From Rossellomorea sp. BNER (GTDB lineage Bacteria; Bacillota; Bacilli; Bacillales; Bacillaceae_B): 64,000 nt of DNA. The notes under the pieces were generated by a model that ran no database searches, was not told the origin of the DNA, and saw only the letters and a list, made by a program, of their open reading frames with translations. This document shows positions 36,426 to 44,924 of this stretch, piece by piece. A program made the translations under genes and the position numbers. The stretch is taken from NCBI GenBank assembly GCA_024213275.1, contig JANAVG010000001.1:48835-112834 (forward strand), in the 5' to 3' direction. The stretch's first letter is position 1, and every line of letters begins with the position of its first letter.

Positions 36426-36754
36426 TTACTCTCTCTCCTAAGGCATATTTAATAGATAATATTCTTTATGGTATCGAAAATTTTGTAAGCTATTCAACAC
36501 TTATCTGATAATAGCGACTCCTTTATATGAAATCGACTTTTTGATTTGTCTTGTTCCATTAGAGTTGCGAAACCTTTCTAAATCGCAACTAAGAATAGCG
36601 TCGATTTTATCGCACATACTCTCAGTCTTAAAGTCACACCATTATATTTTTATATTTTTGAAAATCGCTTCTTTACTTTCTTAGTTGGATTTCCTTCTAC
36701 AACGGTAGGGCTCCACATCTTTGATAACGACGGATTTAGCACATTTATTTAATC
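36426..36754. other. Intergenic stretch with an AGTTGCGA/TCGCAACT palindrome
   Basis: No supported gene. At 36563-36590 the arms AGTTGCGA and TCGCAACT form an 8-bp stem with a 12-base loop; it lacks a T-tract, so it may be an operator or RNA hairpin instead of a terminator. The stretch carries the promoter of the MBL gene (minus strand) and the 3' side of the LysR gene. Confidence 0.45.
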
Positions 36755-37633
36755 TTATTGGATAAATTCAATAAATTTAGATACACCCATCCTATTAAAT
36801 CTTTGCGGTTTTTTGACCAACCATAAATTTCTTTTCATTTGTATGTCTCTTATTTTCATTTCACGTAATAGGCCCTGTTCTAATTCTCTAGCCACTGTCA
36901 GCCTTGGCAGAACACTAATTCCCAGTCCCGCCTCTACAGCACTTTTTATTGCTTGCGTACTGCTTATCTCCATATAGCTTTCAATTTTATCTAACACTCC
37001 ATACTTTCTTAACATGTTTTCTACGATCAGTCGTGTACCGGAAATGGATTCACGCCAAATCATTCTTTCATTTGCCAATTCTTCAATATTGATATCATTT
37101 CTGTCTCTCCACGGGTGATCAGATGGATATACGAGAACTAACTCATCGTCAGCAAATTTCTCGATAATAAAATCGTTATTTTCTACAATTCCTTCAACCA
37201 TGGCCAAATCGATAACATCGTTTGATAGATTTTCTAAAATACTAGGTGTATTTTTAATGGTCAATGTAACATTTATCTCTGGTGATTGTTTTTTAAAACG
37301 CCCCAACAAGCTCGGTAGCAAATATTCACCAATTGTCAAAGACGCTCCTACCCTAAGGTTAGCATGAAACTCGCCTGTTGCCCGCTGAATCACTTCTTTA
37401 GAATGGTTGAAGTCATTGACAATAGCTTTTGCGAAAGGATAAAGCATTTTACCTGTTTCTGTTACGATCAATTTCCCTTCTACTCGGTCGAATAACAATG
37501 TATCGTAGTAACTTTCCAACTGTTGAATCTGTCTTGTTACAGCTGGCTGAGATACAAAGCTTAATCTAGCTGCTTGGCTTATACTGCCTTCATCCACTAC
37601 TAAACAAAACATTTTCATGCTTTCTATGTTCAA
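36755..37633 (-). CDS. LysR-family transcription regulator
   Basis: 292 residues from TTG 37633, chosen because GGAGG lies eight bases upstream; the annotated longer frame starts inside that site. The N-terminal winged helix-turn-helix reads GSISQAARLSFVSQPAVTRQ, with the LysR substrate-binding domain after. It is divergently placed from the two chromate-transporter genes with about 230 bases between, so it likely controls them (inference from layout). Substrate-domain residues do not identify the ligand. Confidence 0.92.
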   Translation of the reverse strand: MNIESMKMFCLVVDEGSISQAARLSFVSQPAVTRQIQQLESYYDTLLFDRVEGKLIVTETGKMLYPFAKAIVNDFNHSKEVIQRATGEFHANLRVGASLTIGEYLLPSLLGRFKKQSPEINVTLTIKNTPSILENLSNDVIDLAMVEGIVENNDFIIEKFADDELVLVYPSDHPWRDRNDINIEELANERMIWRESISGTRLIVENMLRKYGVLDKIESYMEISSTQAIKSAVEAGLGISVLPRLTVARELEQGLLREMKIRDIQMKRNLWLVKKPQRFNRMGVSKFIEFIQ

Positions 37634-37864
37634 TGAACGGACCTCCAATAATTGAAATGCTTAGTTCTTATTTCATCTATATAACTGATATTACCATATT
37701 AATAGGACAGGAAATTTCTTCTCAAGCATAACGATCTGTTATACCCTATGCATTTGTTGCAGTTCATTTACCCTCTTACTTCTGATAACTTAGTAGAGAG
37801 AAGGTACAACAAGATAGATCAAATTGGTCAATCTAAACGATTATCATAGAAAGAAGGAAAAAAA

Positions 37865-38485
37865 GTGAAGGCACAATGGAAAAGGCTGTTTCAAATATTT
37901 TGGACGTTTTTTAAAATAAGTCCTGTCACATTCGGAGGCGGATTTGCGATGATCCCTTTAATCGAAAAAGAAGTGGTGGAGAAGAGAAAATGGTTAAAAA
38001 GTGAAGATGTTACTGATGTGTTTGCATTATCCCAATCTGTACCAGGAGGCGTTGCGATTAATTCCGCCACCTTTATCGGCCAGCGAATCGGAGGAATAAA
38101 GGGAGCCATTGCAGCGATGATTGGCGTTTCATTACCTACTTTTTTAATTGTTCTTACCCTTGGCATTTCATATTTTTTCATTCAGGATCATCCAAAGGTA
38201 GAAGCAGCCTTCCTATCGATTAGAGCTTCTATAGTGGCCATCATTGCTTATGCGGCAATCAAAATTGCAAAAACGGCCATTGTCGACAAATCAACATTTG
38301 GCATAATGGTAGTTGGGATTCCCGCCCTTTTCTTCATTCACCCTGTCATAGCAATAGTAACAGGGGCTTTAACAGGGGTTATTACAATCTCTATTAAAAT
38401 GAAATTGGGTTATAAAATTAAAAAAGACATAAAAGAAAAAAAGAAAGATGGAAACGAGCCGGAGTACCTGGGCACAGGAATATAA
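37865..38485 (+). CDS. chrA: Chromate transporter, first short CHR protein
   Basis: 206 residues from a GTG at 37865 after AAGGAAAAAAA. It has the CHR signature FKISPVTFGGGFAMIPLIEKEV and PGGVAINSATFIGQRIGG in the first half, six hydrophobic segments and a basic tail. It belongs to the short-chain CHR group, which works as pairs, like YwrA/YwrB of B. subtilis. It should form a heteromer with the next gene and move chromate out across the membrane, although some members move other anions. The stop is 59 bases before the second gene's start. Confidence 0.9.
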   Translation: MKAQWKRLFQIFWTFFKISPVTFGGGFAMIPLIEKEVVEKRKWLKSEDVTDVFALSQSVPGGVAINSATFIGQRIGGIKGAIAAMIGVSLPTFLIVLTLGISYFFIQDHPKVEAAFLSIRASIVAIIAYAAIKIAKTAIVDKSTFGIMVVGIPALFFIHPVIAIVTGALTGVITISIKMKLGYKIKKDIKEKKKDGNEPEYLGTGI

Positions 38486-38544
38486 GATATATACTAAATG
38501 GTCAGTAAAATGTATTATTTTTTAAGAAAGCAAAGGTGAAAATT

Positions 38545-39087
38545 ATGGAACTATGGGAGTTGTTTAGTACGTTTTTTATCATCGGCTTTGTATCGTTTGG
38601 AGGGGGATATGCCATGATTCCCGTAATAGAAACCGAAGTCTCCCAACATGGATGGATGACGATTCAACAATTTACCGATGTCATCGCTATTGCTGGGATG
38701 TCCCCTGGTCCAATCGCCACCAATAGTGCCATTCTAGTTGGATATTCAACAGCTGGAGTAACAGGAGCCATCATATCTGCTCTCGGAATCTTGCTTCCAT
38801 CCATTATACTTGTAATAGGTGTAGCGACTTTCTTTACCAAATTGCATCATTATCCAATTGTAAAATCGATATTTTATGGGTTAAGACCCATTGTCACTAG
38901 TTTAATCATCTATGCCGCTATCAGTTTCTCCCTATCAAATAACCTGTTTAGCTTGAAGGTTTCATGGCAAACCGTAAGCTTATTACTTATCTTTGGATTA
39001 TCCTTATTCGCCCTATTGAAATTACGCTGGCACCCCGCCTATGTCATTGTCCTTTCTGGATTAGTGGGTGTTGTCCTCTATTCATGA
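38545..39087 (+). CDS. chrA: Chromate transporter, second short CHR protein
   Basis: About 180 residues from ATG 38545, after AAAGGTGAAAATT; a GTG three codons earlier is possible. The signature WELFSTFFIIGFVSFGGGYA and MSPGPIATNSAILVGYSTAG mirrors that of the first gene, so the two are diverged copies that pair in the membrane. It is cotranscribed with the first gene and with the divergent LysR regulator as controller. Chromate export is the usual activity of the family. Confidence 0.9.
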   Translation: MELWELFSTFFIIGFVSFGGGYAMIPVIETEVSQHGWMTIQQFTDVIAIAGMSPGPIATNSAILVGYSTAGVTGAIISALGILLPSIILVIGVATFFTKLHHYPIVKSIFYGLRPIVTSLIIYAAISFSLSNNLFSLKVSWQTVSLLLIFGLSLFALLKLRWHPAYVIVLSGLVGVVLYS

Positions 39088-39242
39088 AATAACATTTAAA
39101 CCTTGTATTAGTTTTTTATTTGTGAAAAAATTTTGCTTAATCCTTATCATTCTTGCATCAATTATTTAATACTTGTATATTCAAATTTATACATATAACG
39201 AATGTTAATGAACACCACTATCCTGTCAAAGAAGTGATTCAA

Positions 39243-39668
39243 TTGAATTTTAAAAATGAACCTGTCTACCCGCATTACCTTAACATGAGGATAGCTTATT
39301 TTATAGCCGTTTTTATCACAATTTTATTAGGCCTAGCTTCCAGAAAATATAGCCATCTACTTCTAGTATTTATAGCTCAGAACGCTGGGGATATTCTATG
39401 GTCAATGATGGTCTATTTCGGATTCCGTTTCTTACTAGTGCGTAAAAGCTTATTCACAGCCATTTGGCTCAGTTTTTTGCTAAGCTTCGGAATAGAATTC
39501 AGTCAACTGTATCAAGAAGACTGGATTAATCAGATTCGAGATACATTGCTTGGAGCATTGATTCTAGGCAAAGGTTTTCTTCCTGTGGATTTGATTCGAT
39601 ATACAGCAGGTATTTTGGTTGCCACTATTTTGGATAAGGTAACATTTATGTTGATTCTACGCAGATAA
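39243..39668 (+). CDS. DUF2809 family membrane protein
   Basis: About 141 residues from TTG 39243 after AAAGAAGTG; an upstream in-frame stretch lacks a binding site. Four membrane segments with NAGDILWSMMVYFGFRFLLV and LLSFGIEFSQLYQEDWINQI-type motifs characterise DUF2809. The family has no known function. The gene is followed by a short hairpin and lies downstream of the chromate pair without obvious coupling. Confidence 0.8.
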   Translation: MNFKNEPVYPHYLNMRIAYFIAVFITILLGLASRKYSHLLLVFIAQNAGDILWSMMVYFGFRFLLVRKSLFTAIWLSFLLSFGIEFSQLYQEDWINQIRDTLLGALILGKGFLPVDLIRYTAGILVATILDKVTFMLILRR

Positions 39669-40012
39669 ACCGTTAGCTCCCGTTTTAGAAGGCAAATTCC
39701 GCCGCAGTTTAGACTTCTTAATAAGAATAGACGCAATCCATTAATAGAATTGGCTAAAAAATGGGAATAAGCGCTGTCTTTGTTCAAGGATAGCCCCCGA
39801 TTTTGGAAGATACTTATAACTGAAATTTTCTACAATAGGCATTTTCCTTATTAATGAAAAGCCTCCTCAAAATGTGAATTCTAGTATACGTAACCCCCAC
39901 CTTATATCATGGATAGAAAAATATTTTTTATGGTTTTTCCTAATTATCCCACTAATAATTCCACCTAACCCCTGAGAATAATATCAATTAAAAGATAAAG
40001 GTGTTGAAAGAA
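39669..40012. other. Intergenic stretch with a degenerate GGGCTATCC hairpin
   Basis: At 39773-39794 GCTGTCTTTG and CAAGGATAGC pair with two mismatches, followed on the plus strand by CCCCCGATTTT; it ends the DUF2809 transcript and resembles a short relative of the dispersed palindromic ends. The minus-strand open frame covering this stretch is not supported by a binding site. Confidence 0.45.
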
Positions 40013-40474
40013 ATGGAAAAGCTAATGATTAAAGGACTATTTGCGTTGTGTATTTTAGGTTTCCCCTTTTTAGTAAAAAAACCAAATTTAAAAGAAATGC
40101 TAATCGTCTTTTTCTCAAAAGGGATATTATCTACTCTCATTGATGTATATGTAGTGAACACTAAGAGAATTAAGTATCCTGTACGTCCATTCCCAAAAAT
40201 ATTCAGCACAAACATTCTTTACGATATGTTATTTTTTCCTCTTTTAAGTGTAATCTGGATTAAGCAATCATATCACGATAATATCCCAAAAATATTATTA
40301 AAAAGTCTTACGTGGAGTATCCCTATGAGTTTCCTTCAGTGGTACTTAGAACGAAAAAGTAGGTTATTTAAATGGGAAAATTGGTCTATTTTCCATACCT
40401 TTGGAAGTATAAGTTTTACTTTACTGACGATTAGAGGTTTACTTGGCTTGGTGAAAAGAATGGATGAAAATTAA
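40013..40474 (+). CDS. CBO0543-type integral membrane protein
   Basis: About 153 residues from ATG 40013; AAAGGTG lies nine bases upstream. Five hydrophobic segments. It carries the family core KRIKYPVRPFPKIFSTNILYDML-like pattern (position about 50) and then the conserved Glu in LQWYLERKSRLFKWENWSIF. The same family occurs at 4129-4599 and, in truncated form, at 41243-41635. Function unknown. Confidence 0.8.
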   Translation: MEKLMIKGLFALCILGFPFLVKKPNLKEMLIVFFSKGILSTLIDVYVVNTKRIKYPVRPFPKIFSTNILYDMLFFPLLSVIWIKQSYHDNIPKILLKSLTWSIPMSFLQWYLERKSRLFKWENWSIFHTFGSISFTLLTIRGLLGLVKRMDEN

Positions 40475-40699
40475 ATTCCATCAACATTAAGGTTGATAAT
40501 ATGAAATAACGATAGAAGCCATACTTTAGAGCCTTACTTTTCCAGATTTTGATTAACTTCTTAATGGGCAACTTCTCAAAGGAATGGTCCTCCTATTTTA
40601 GAATGTACGAGGCTTATAAGCATTCTGAAGGGAGTACTGGAAATTTAGCTTTTTCCCTCCCCTTTCTTAGTTATAATAAGGGGTTTCATTATTCTTGTA

Positions 40700-41244
40700 T
40701 TATTTAAATTCCGGAAGCCATTTACCATGCGCATCAATTAAGTCATTACAAAGGGAAACAATATCATCAAGTGATAATTCAGCTGCAGTATGTGGATCAA
40801 GCATGGCCGCTTGATAAATAAATTCCTTTTTACGGGTCATAGCGGCTTCAATTGTCACTAATTGAGTATTAATATTCGTACGATTTAATGCAGCAAGTTG
40901 TTCTGGAAGGTCACCAACATAAGTAGGTGTAATACCACTTCGATCCGCTATGCAAGCTACCTCTACACATGCCTTTTCAGGTAGATTGCTTATAAGTCTT
41001 CCAGTATTTAGGACATTCCCTCCAAACTTAAATGGAATATTGGTTTCGATTGCTTCTATTATTCGTGAGCCATATTCATTAGAACTAGTATGGACTTCCT
41101 GGGGATTTCAAAATCAATGACTGTACCTGGTACATAAGAAAATGGGAGCCTCACAGTAGAAATAATGACATCATATTCATTAGGATCAGCGGATTCAAAG
41201 TCCTTAATTCCAAAAAAATTGCCAAGTACATTGACTATACTCAT
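40700..41244 (-). pseudogene. Relic of alpha-galactosidase (GH4, melA-type) fused to a PRD regulator fragment
   Basis: From 41101 to 40700 a frame without its own start reads QEVHTSSNEYGSRIIEAIE, FGGNVLNTGRLI, then GITPTYVGDLPEQLAALNRT and MLDPHTAAELSLDD, ending EFK. The last two are the unmistakable C-terminal third of GH4 alpha-galactosidase (MelA). To its left in the minus direction, 41244-41105 encodes an unrelated segment with the style of a PTS-regulated antiterminator tail (EYDVIISTVRLP), in another frame. The join at about 41102-41110 creates the 61-codon ORF that starts at 41244. Both pieces are truncated, so this is a deletion scar. Confidence 0.65.
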
Positions 41245-41635
41245 GATGCTTTTTTATGCATTTTTGGGAAGGATTGCAGACTTTATCCTTGCTTTTGATT
41301 ACCCTTTTAATTTATATGACACAATGGATACATCAAGTTATGATTTATTCGATTTCATCACCTATTCAATCATTTATCCCCTTTATGGTTACTTCTTCGC
41401 CAACTTTTATTATAGATGGAATTTAAAAGGTTTCTATAGAATGATCTATATCATTATATGGATTTCAATGTCACTTTTATTTGAATCCGTCGCTATTTGC
41501 TTTCAAGTATTTCATTTTAATAATTGGAACTTGTTTTATTCCTTCATTGTCTATGTGATTGTATTTATAATAATCGTCTTTTATTTAGAGCTTCTACTAA
41601 AATGGGACAATCAGGAAACACCTATAGACTCCTAA
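41243..41635 (+). CDS. CBO0543-type membrane protein, probably 5'-truncated
   Basis: From the MM at 41243 it encodes about 130 residues: RIADFILAFDYPFNLYDTM, then an acidic short loop, a segment YSIIYPLYGYFFANFYYRW with the family aromatic pattern and a Glu-bearing segment FESVAICFQVFHFNNWNL. No ribosome binding site precedes it, and the extra upstream codons in this frame are the reverse strand of the antiterminator fragment. The expected first membrane segment is missing. It therefore looks like a gene cut by the same deletion that made the melA scar, and may not be expressed. Confidence 0.55.
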   Translation: MMLFYAFLGRIADFILAFDYPFNLYDTMDTSSYDLFDFITYSIIYPLYGYFFANFYYRWNLKGFYRMIYIIIWISMSLLFESVAICFQVFHFNNWNLFYSFIVYVIVFIIIVFYLELLLKWDNQETPIDS

Positions 41636-41753
41636 AACATAGATTCCATAATTAATCATTTCAAATAGATAGCTAACATTTTTCATAGAAAGAAAAGTAA
41701 GATTAGTTACATATTCCTTGCCTAATTCACTAAAAATATCATGAGGTGATAAT

Positions 41754-42758
41754 GTGGATGAAAATCAATTAAAGCTCACATCTTCCGAAGTAGGAACATT
41801 GTGGGGAGAGTATATAAACGGGACAATGACAGATGTGGTAAATAGACATATGGTCTCTATTATTGAGGACGAGTCGATTAAAGCCATTTTCGAGGATGCT
41901 ATTAAGACGTTCGGAAAACAAAAACAACAAATCGTAACTTTTATGGAGAACGAGGGGTTTCCAGTTCCAATTGGATTTACCGAAGTTGACCTTTTTAAAG
42001 GAAAACAGAGATTGTTCACAGATATATTTTGTCTCAATTATTTACATATCATGACATTACATGGTTTGCTAGGGCACAGTACTGCATTAGCTGTTTCTGT
42101 TAGAAAAGACTTAAGGGATTTTTACGATTCATGCAATAACGATGCGAAAAAGATGTATCATCAAACAATTGAGTTATTACTTGAAAAAGGAAGTTTCCAG
42201 AGAGACCCTCTATTTTATCCAGCTAAAAACCCTGAATTTATTTCCAGTCAAGATTTCGCGGATGGCTTTTTTGGGAAGGGTAGAAAATTAGCAGCGACAG
42301 AAATCATTAGTATTTCCTTCAACCTTAAAAAAAGCATTATGGCTAAAACTCTTTCTATTGCATTCAGTCAAGTCGCTCAAACGAAAGAAGTTAGAAAGTT
42401 TTTAACGGATTCCGAGAAAACGGCTGATGGACAGATAAAATCATTTTCAAAAATAATGCAAACGGATAATTTACCAGTACCGAAATCTTGGGAAACAGAA
42501 GTAACAACTTCAACGGATTCACCTTTTTCCGATAAGTTAATGCTGTATCATATTGGTTTCCTGTTCCAAGCTGCTCAAAACTATCATGGGGCTGGATTAG
42601 CTTCAGCTATGCGAACTGACCTTGTAGCCGCTTATGAAGGGACTATTCTAAAAAATCTCGTGGTTACTAAAAAATGGTATAACCTTATGGTCCAAAATAA
42701 ATGGTTAGAACAGCCACCACTTGCTCCTAATAGAAAAGAAATTTCAGAGGAAGTATAA
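41754..42758 (+). CDS. DUF3231 family protein (two repeats)
   Basis: 334 residues from GTG 41754 after GAGGTGATAAT. Two DUF3231 repeats of about 165 residues each start TSSEVGTLWGEYINGTMTDV and AATEIISISFNLKKSIMAKT, and end LRDFYDSCNNDAKKMY and MRTDLVAAYEGTILKNL. All-helical. The family is found mainly in endospore formers and is thought to be spore- or stress-linked, without a proven activity. It is soluble. Monocistronic. Palindromic element copy 7 lies downstream, next to the next operon. Confidence 0.9.
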   Translation: MDENQLKLTSSEVGTLWGEYINGTMTDVVNRHMVSIIEDESIKAIFEDAIKTFGKQKQQIVTFMENEGFPVPIGFTEVDLFKGKQRLFTDIFCLNYLHIMTLHGLLGHSTALAVSVRKDLRDFYDSCNNDAKKMYHQTIELLLEKGSFQRDPLFYPAKNPEFISSQDFADGFFGKGRKLAATEIISISFNLKKSIMAKTLSIAFSQVAQTKEVRKFLTDSEKTADGQIKSFSKIMQTDNLPVPKSWETEVTTSTDSPFSDKLMLYHIGFLFQAAQNYHGAGLASAMRTDLVAAYEGTILKNLVVTKKWYNLMVQNKWLEQPPLAPNRKEISEEV

Positions 42759-42925
42759 TGAGTGCAATGTACTAGCCTTTGCATAAATGAATAAGATTCC
42801 ATTTAAAAACTTTGATTGTGCTTTTTTCATGTGGGATACGGTGAATGGGACTTGCATTGCTTCCAATGCTGTTTATTTTAACCGGATTAATAATTAGATT
42901 ATTTATTAGAATAATCTTAAAAAAA

Positions 42926-43029
42926 ACCAAGGGTCAGGAACCATAACTGCCATATAAAGAAGAAACCCTCTAAAACACCTTCCTTATATGGACGATATTA
43001 TGGTTCCCGCCACCCTTTGGGACAGCCCC
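42926..43029. repeat. Dispersed palindromic element, copy 7 (left end worn)
   Basis: Starts AACCAAGGGTCAGGAACC and ends GGGACAGCCCC; the outer left arm is lost. The right end is 40 bases after the stop of the minus-strand SDR gene, and the orientation is that of copies 4-6. Confidence 0.78.
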
Positions 43030-43069
43030 GAGTTAAGATTTATTCTTTCTTCTAACGGGGTATTAAAGG

Positions 43070-43822
43070 TTAGCTCATATCCATTCCACCGTTCACTGGA
43101 ATATAAGCACCATTAATATGTTTGTTCCAATCAGCTACCAATCCTAAAATAGCTCCAGCAACATCCTCTGGTTTTGCCAAGCGTTGTAATGGAGTCAAGC
43201 TTCTAAGCATTTCGTGGGATTCTGATGGTTGATCTTTCGTTGCATCTGTGATGACTAAACCAGGAGAAATAACATTCGTTATAATATTTTTAGGTCCTAA
43301 TTCCTGCGCCAAATATTTCGCAAATGTAGATACAGCTGCTTTAGCCGTCCCATGTGCAATAAACCCTTGAGAAGGAGTACGAGATAATCCACTGGATATC
43401 AATACAATTTTCCCTTCCCCCTGTTTTTCCATATGGGGAACAACTTCCTGACAAAGATGGAAAGCAGCACTCATTTCATTATTTAACTTGTAAGAAAACT
43501 CTTCCCAATTCATTTCCATAAAAGATTTAAATGCAAAATGAATATTTGCATTATTTATTAAAATACCAATCTTTCCAAACTCGCTAAAAGACTGATTAAC
43601 CAACTTTTTAACATCTTCAGTGTTTCTAACATCCGCCTGTATAATCTTACCCTTACGCCCTAATGCTTCTACCTCTGCAAGTACGTTCAAAGCATCTTTT
43701 TCAGAGCTATAATAATTGATGACGATATCCGCTCCTGCTTTTGCCAATAAAATAGCGGTAGCTGCCCCAATACCTCTACTTCCACCCGTTACAATAGCGA
43801 CCTTATTATGTAATGGCTGCAT
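43070..43822 (-). CDS. SDR-family oxidoreductase, active-site Tyr replaced by His
   Basis: About 250 residues from ATG 43822; the longer frame reaches upstream into the amidase stop region without a binding site of its own. The Rossmann motif is VAIVTGGSRGIGAATAILLA with NNANIHFAFKS near residue 90. The catalytic Ser is present (S144, LISSGLS) but the usual YxxxK is HGTAK: H157 replaces Tyr, with K161 kept. Either an altered mechanism or a non-redox role. It is the last gene of an operon after a nitrilase-type amidase, 61 bases downstream of it. Confidence 0.88.
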   Translation of the reverse strand: MQPLHNKVAIVTGGSRGIGAATAILLAKAGADIVINYYSSEKDALNVLAEVEALGRKGKIIQADVRNTEDVKKLVNQSFSEFGKIGILINNANIHFAFKSFMEMNWEEFSYKLNNEMSAAFHLCQEVVPHMEKQGEGKIVLISSGLSRTPSQGFIAHGTAKAAVSTFAKYLAQELGPKNIITNVISPGLVITDATKDQPSESHEMLRSLTPLQRLAKPEDVAGAILGLVADWNKHINGAYIPVNGGMDMS

Positions 43823-43883
43823 AATCTGACATCCACTCCTTATAATGTAATCACTATCAATATACAACAATCCTCTTCTAATT

Positions 43884-44687
43884 TCATACTTTTGGCATTT
43901 CGAATAACGCGGCTTTTGGATACAATTTTTCATCTAAATCATCCAGATAAGGAACTTCTTTACGGACATCTTGAATAATGGAAAGATCCACGTCATGAAT
44001 GAGAATACTTTGCTCTGTTCTTGATGCTTCACATAGAACCTTACCGTTCGGAGCAACAAGTTTACTTTTTCCACAGCTCCCTTCATTCACTGTGTTCACC
44101 CCAAGAATATAAACTGTATTATCGAGTGCGCGTGCAGGAAGTTGAATATCCCATCTTGATTCAGCACCATAACTCCATACAGAGGGAACAATAATAAGTT
44201 CTACACCTTGAAGAGCAAGAATCCGGCTTGGTTCAGGAAATTCAATGTCCGCACAAATCAGAACACCTATTTTTCCTTTCGATGTATCAATTGCGTTATA
44301 TGCTCTCTCACCAGGAGTAAAGATTTCTTTCTCCCTTCCCCACAAAAATGATTTACGATAAGCGGCAATCATTTCACCTGTTGACTCAATTACAGCTAAG
44401 GATATGTAAAGGTTTTCATTTTCTCCCTCTACATAAGGTACGATGAGTAGTACTTTTAATTTTTTAGCGAGCTTTTGAAATAATGAAACCGTCTCCCCAG
44501 TTGGCACCTCTTGCAATAATTGGAATTGTTCCTTGGATAAATAATAACCACTCACCCAAAGTTCAGGTAGAACAATTAGTTCAGCCCCCTGTTCAGCCGC
44601 CTCTTCCACCATTTTTATACAATTTTCAATATTTTTATCCCTTTGACCAGGGAATGCTTGCAATTGAACTGCAGCCACTTTCAGCAT
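43884..44687 (-). CDS. Nitrilase-superfamily amidohydrolase
   Basis: 267 residues from ATG 44687; AAGGATG lies about nine bases upstream and an earlier ATG has no site. The catalytic triad is visible: E42 in LPELWVSG, K112 in AYRKSFLWG and C145 in GVLICADIEFPE. It has the alpha-beta-beta-alpha fold of omega-amidases, beta-ureidopropionases and NAD-synthetase glutaminases. It should hydrolyse an amide or carbamoyl bond. The operon it begins is divergent from a permease, and an aminotransferase and an RpiR regulator lie further on, which points to a nitrogen compound as substrate. Confidence 0.9.
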   Translation of the reverse strand: MLKVAAVQLQAFPGQRDKNIENCIKMVEEAAEQGAELIVLPELWVSGYYLSKEQFQLLQEVPTGETVSLFQKLAKKLKVLLIVPYVEGENENLYISLAVIESTGEMIAAYRKSFLWGREKEIFTPGERAYNAIDTSKGKIGVLICADIEFPEPSRILALQGVELIIVPSVWSYGAESRWDIQLPARALDNTVYILGVNTVNEGSCGKSKLVAPNGKVLCEASRTEQSILIHDVDLSIIQDVRKEVPYLDDLDEKLYPKAALFEMPKV

Positions 44688-44802
44688 CAAAAGCACATCC
44701 TTTTCTATCGTAAATGTTTTCATACTATTTTGACGTTTATATCTAATTAAATCATATTTTATTTAGATTCATTAAGCAATAAAAATTTCTTTTTACAAGC
44801 AA

Positions 44803-44824
44803 TTTTGAATTTTTTATTTCAAAA
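44803..44824. promoter_or_regulatory. Candidate RpiR operator between amidase and permease
   Basis: TTTTGAA (44803-44809) and TTCAAAA (44818-44824) form an inverted repeat around TTTTTTAT; AAATGAAATAAATG lies a few bases downstream. The latter half is similar to the ATGAAATAAATAT arm of the palindrome before the aminotransferase gene. It lies in the region shared by the divergent amidase and permease promoters. Binding by the RpiR protein is an inference. Confidence 0.4.
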
Positions 44825-44924
44825 AGTCCGAAAATTAGATAAAATGAAATAAATGATTCTGATTTAGTTTAAGCATTAGGTTGATTGCAAGCGTTTTCTA
44901 ATTTTACTTTTTAGGAGGTCTTAC

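Noticed and set aside
39530..39787. 85-codon minus-strand open frame
   Set aside because: It overlaps the end of the DUF2809 gene on the opposite strand and a hairpin, with no binding site.
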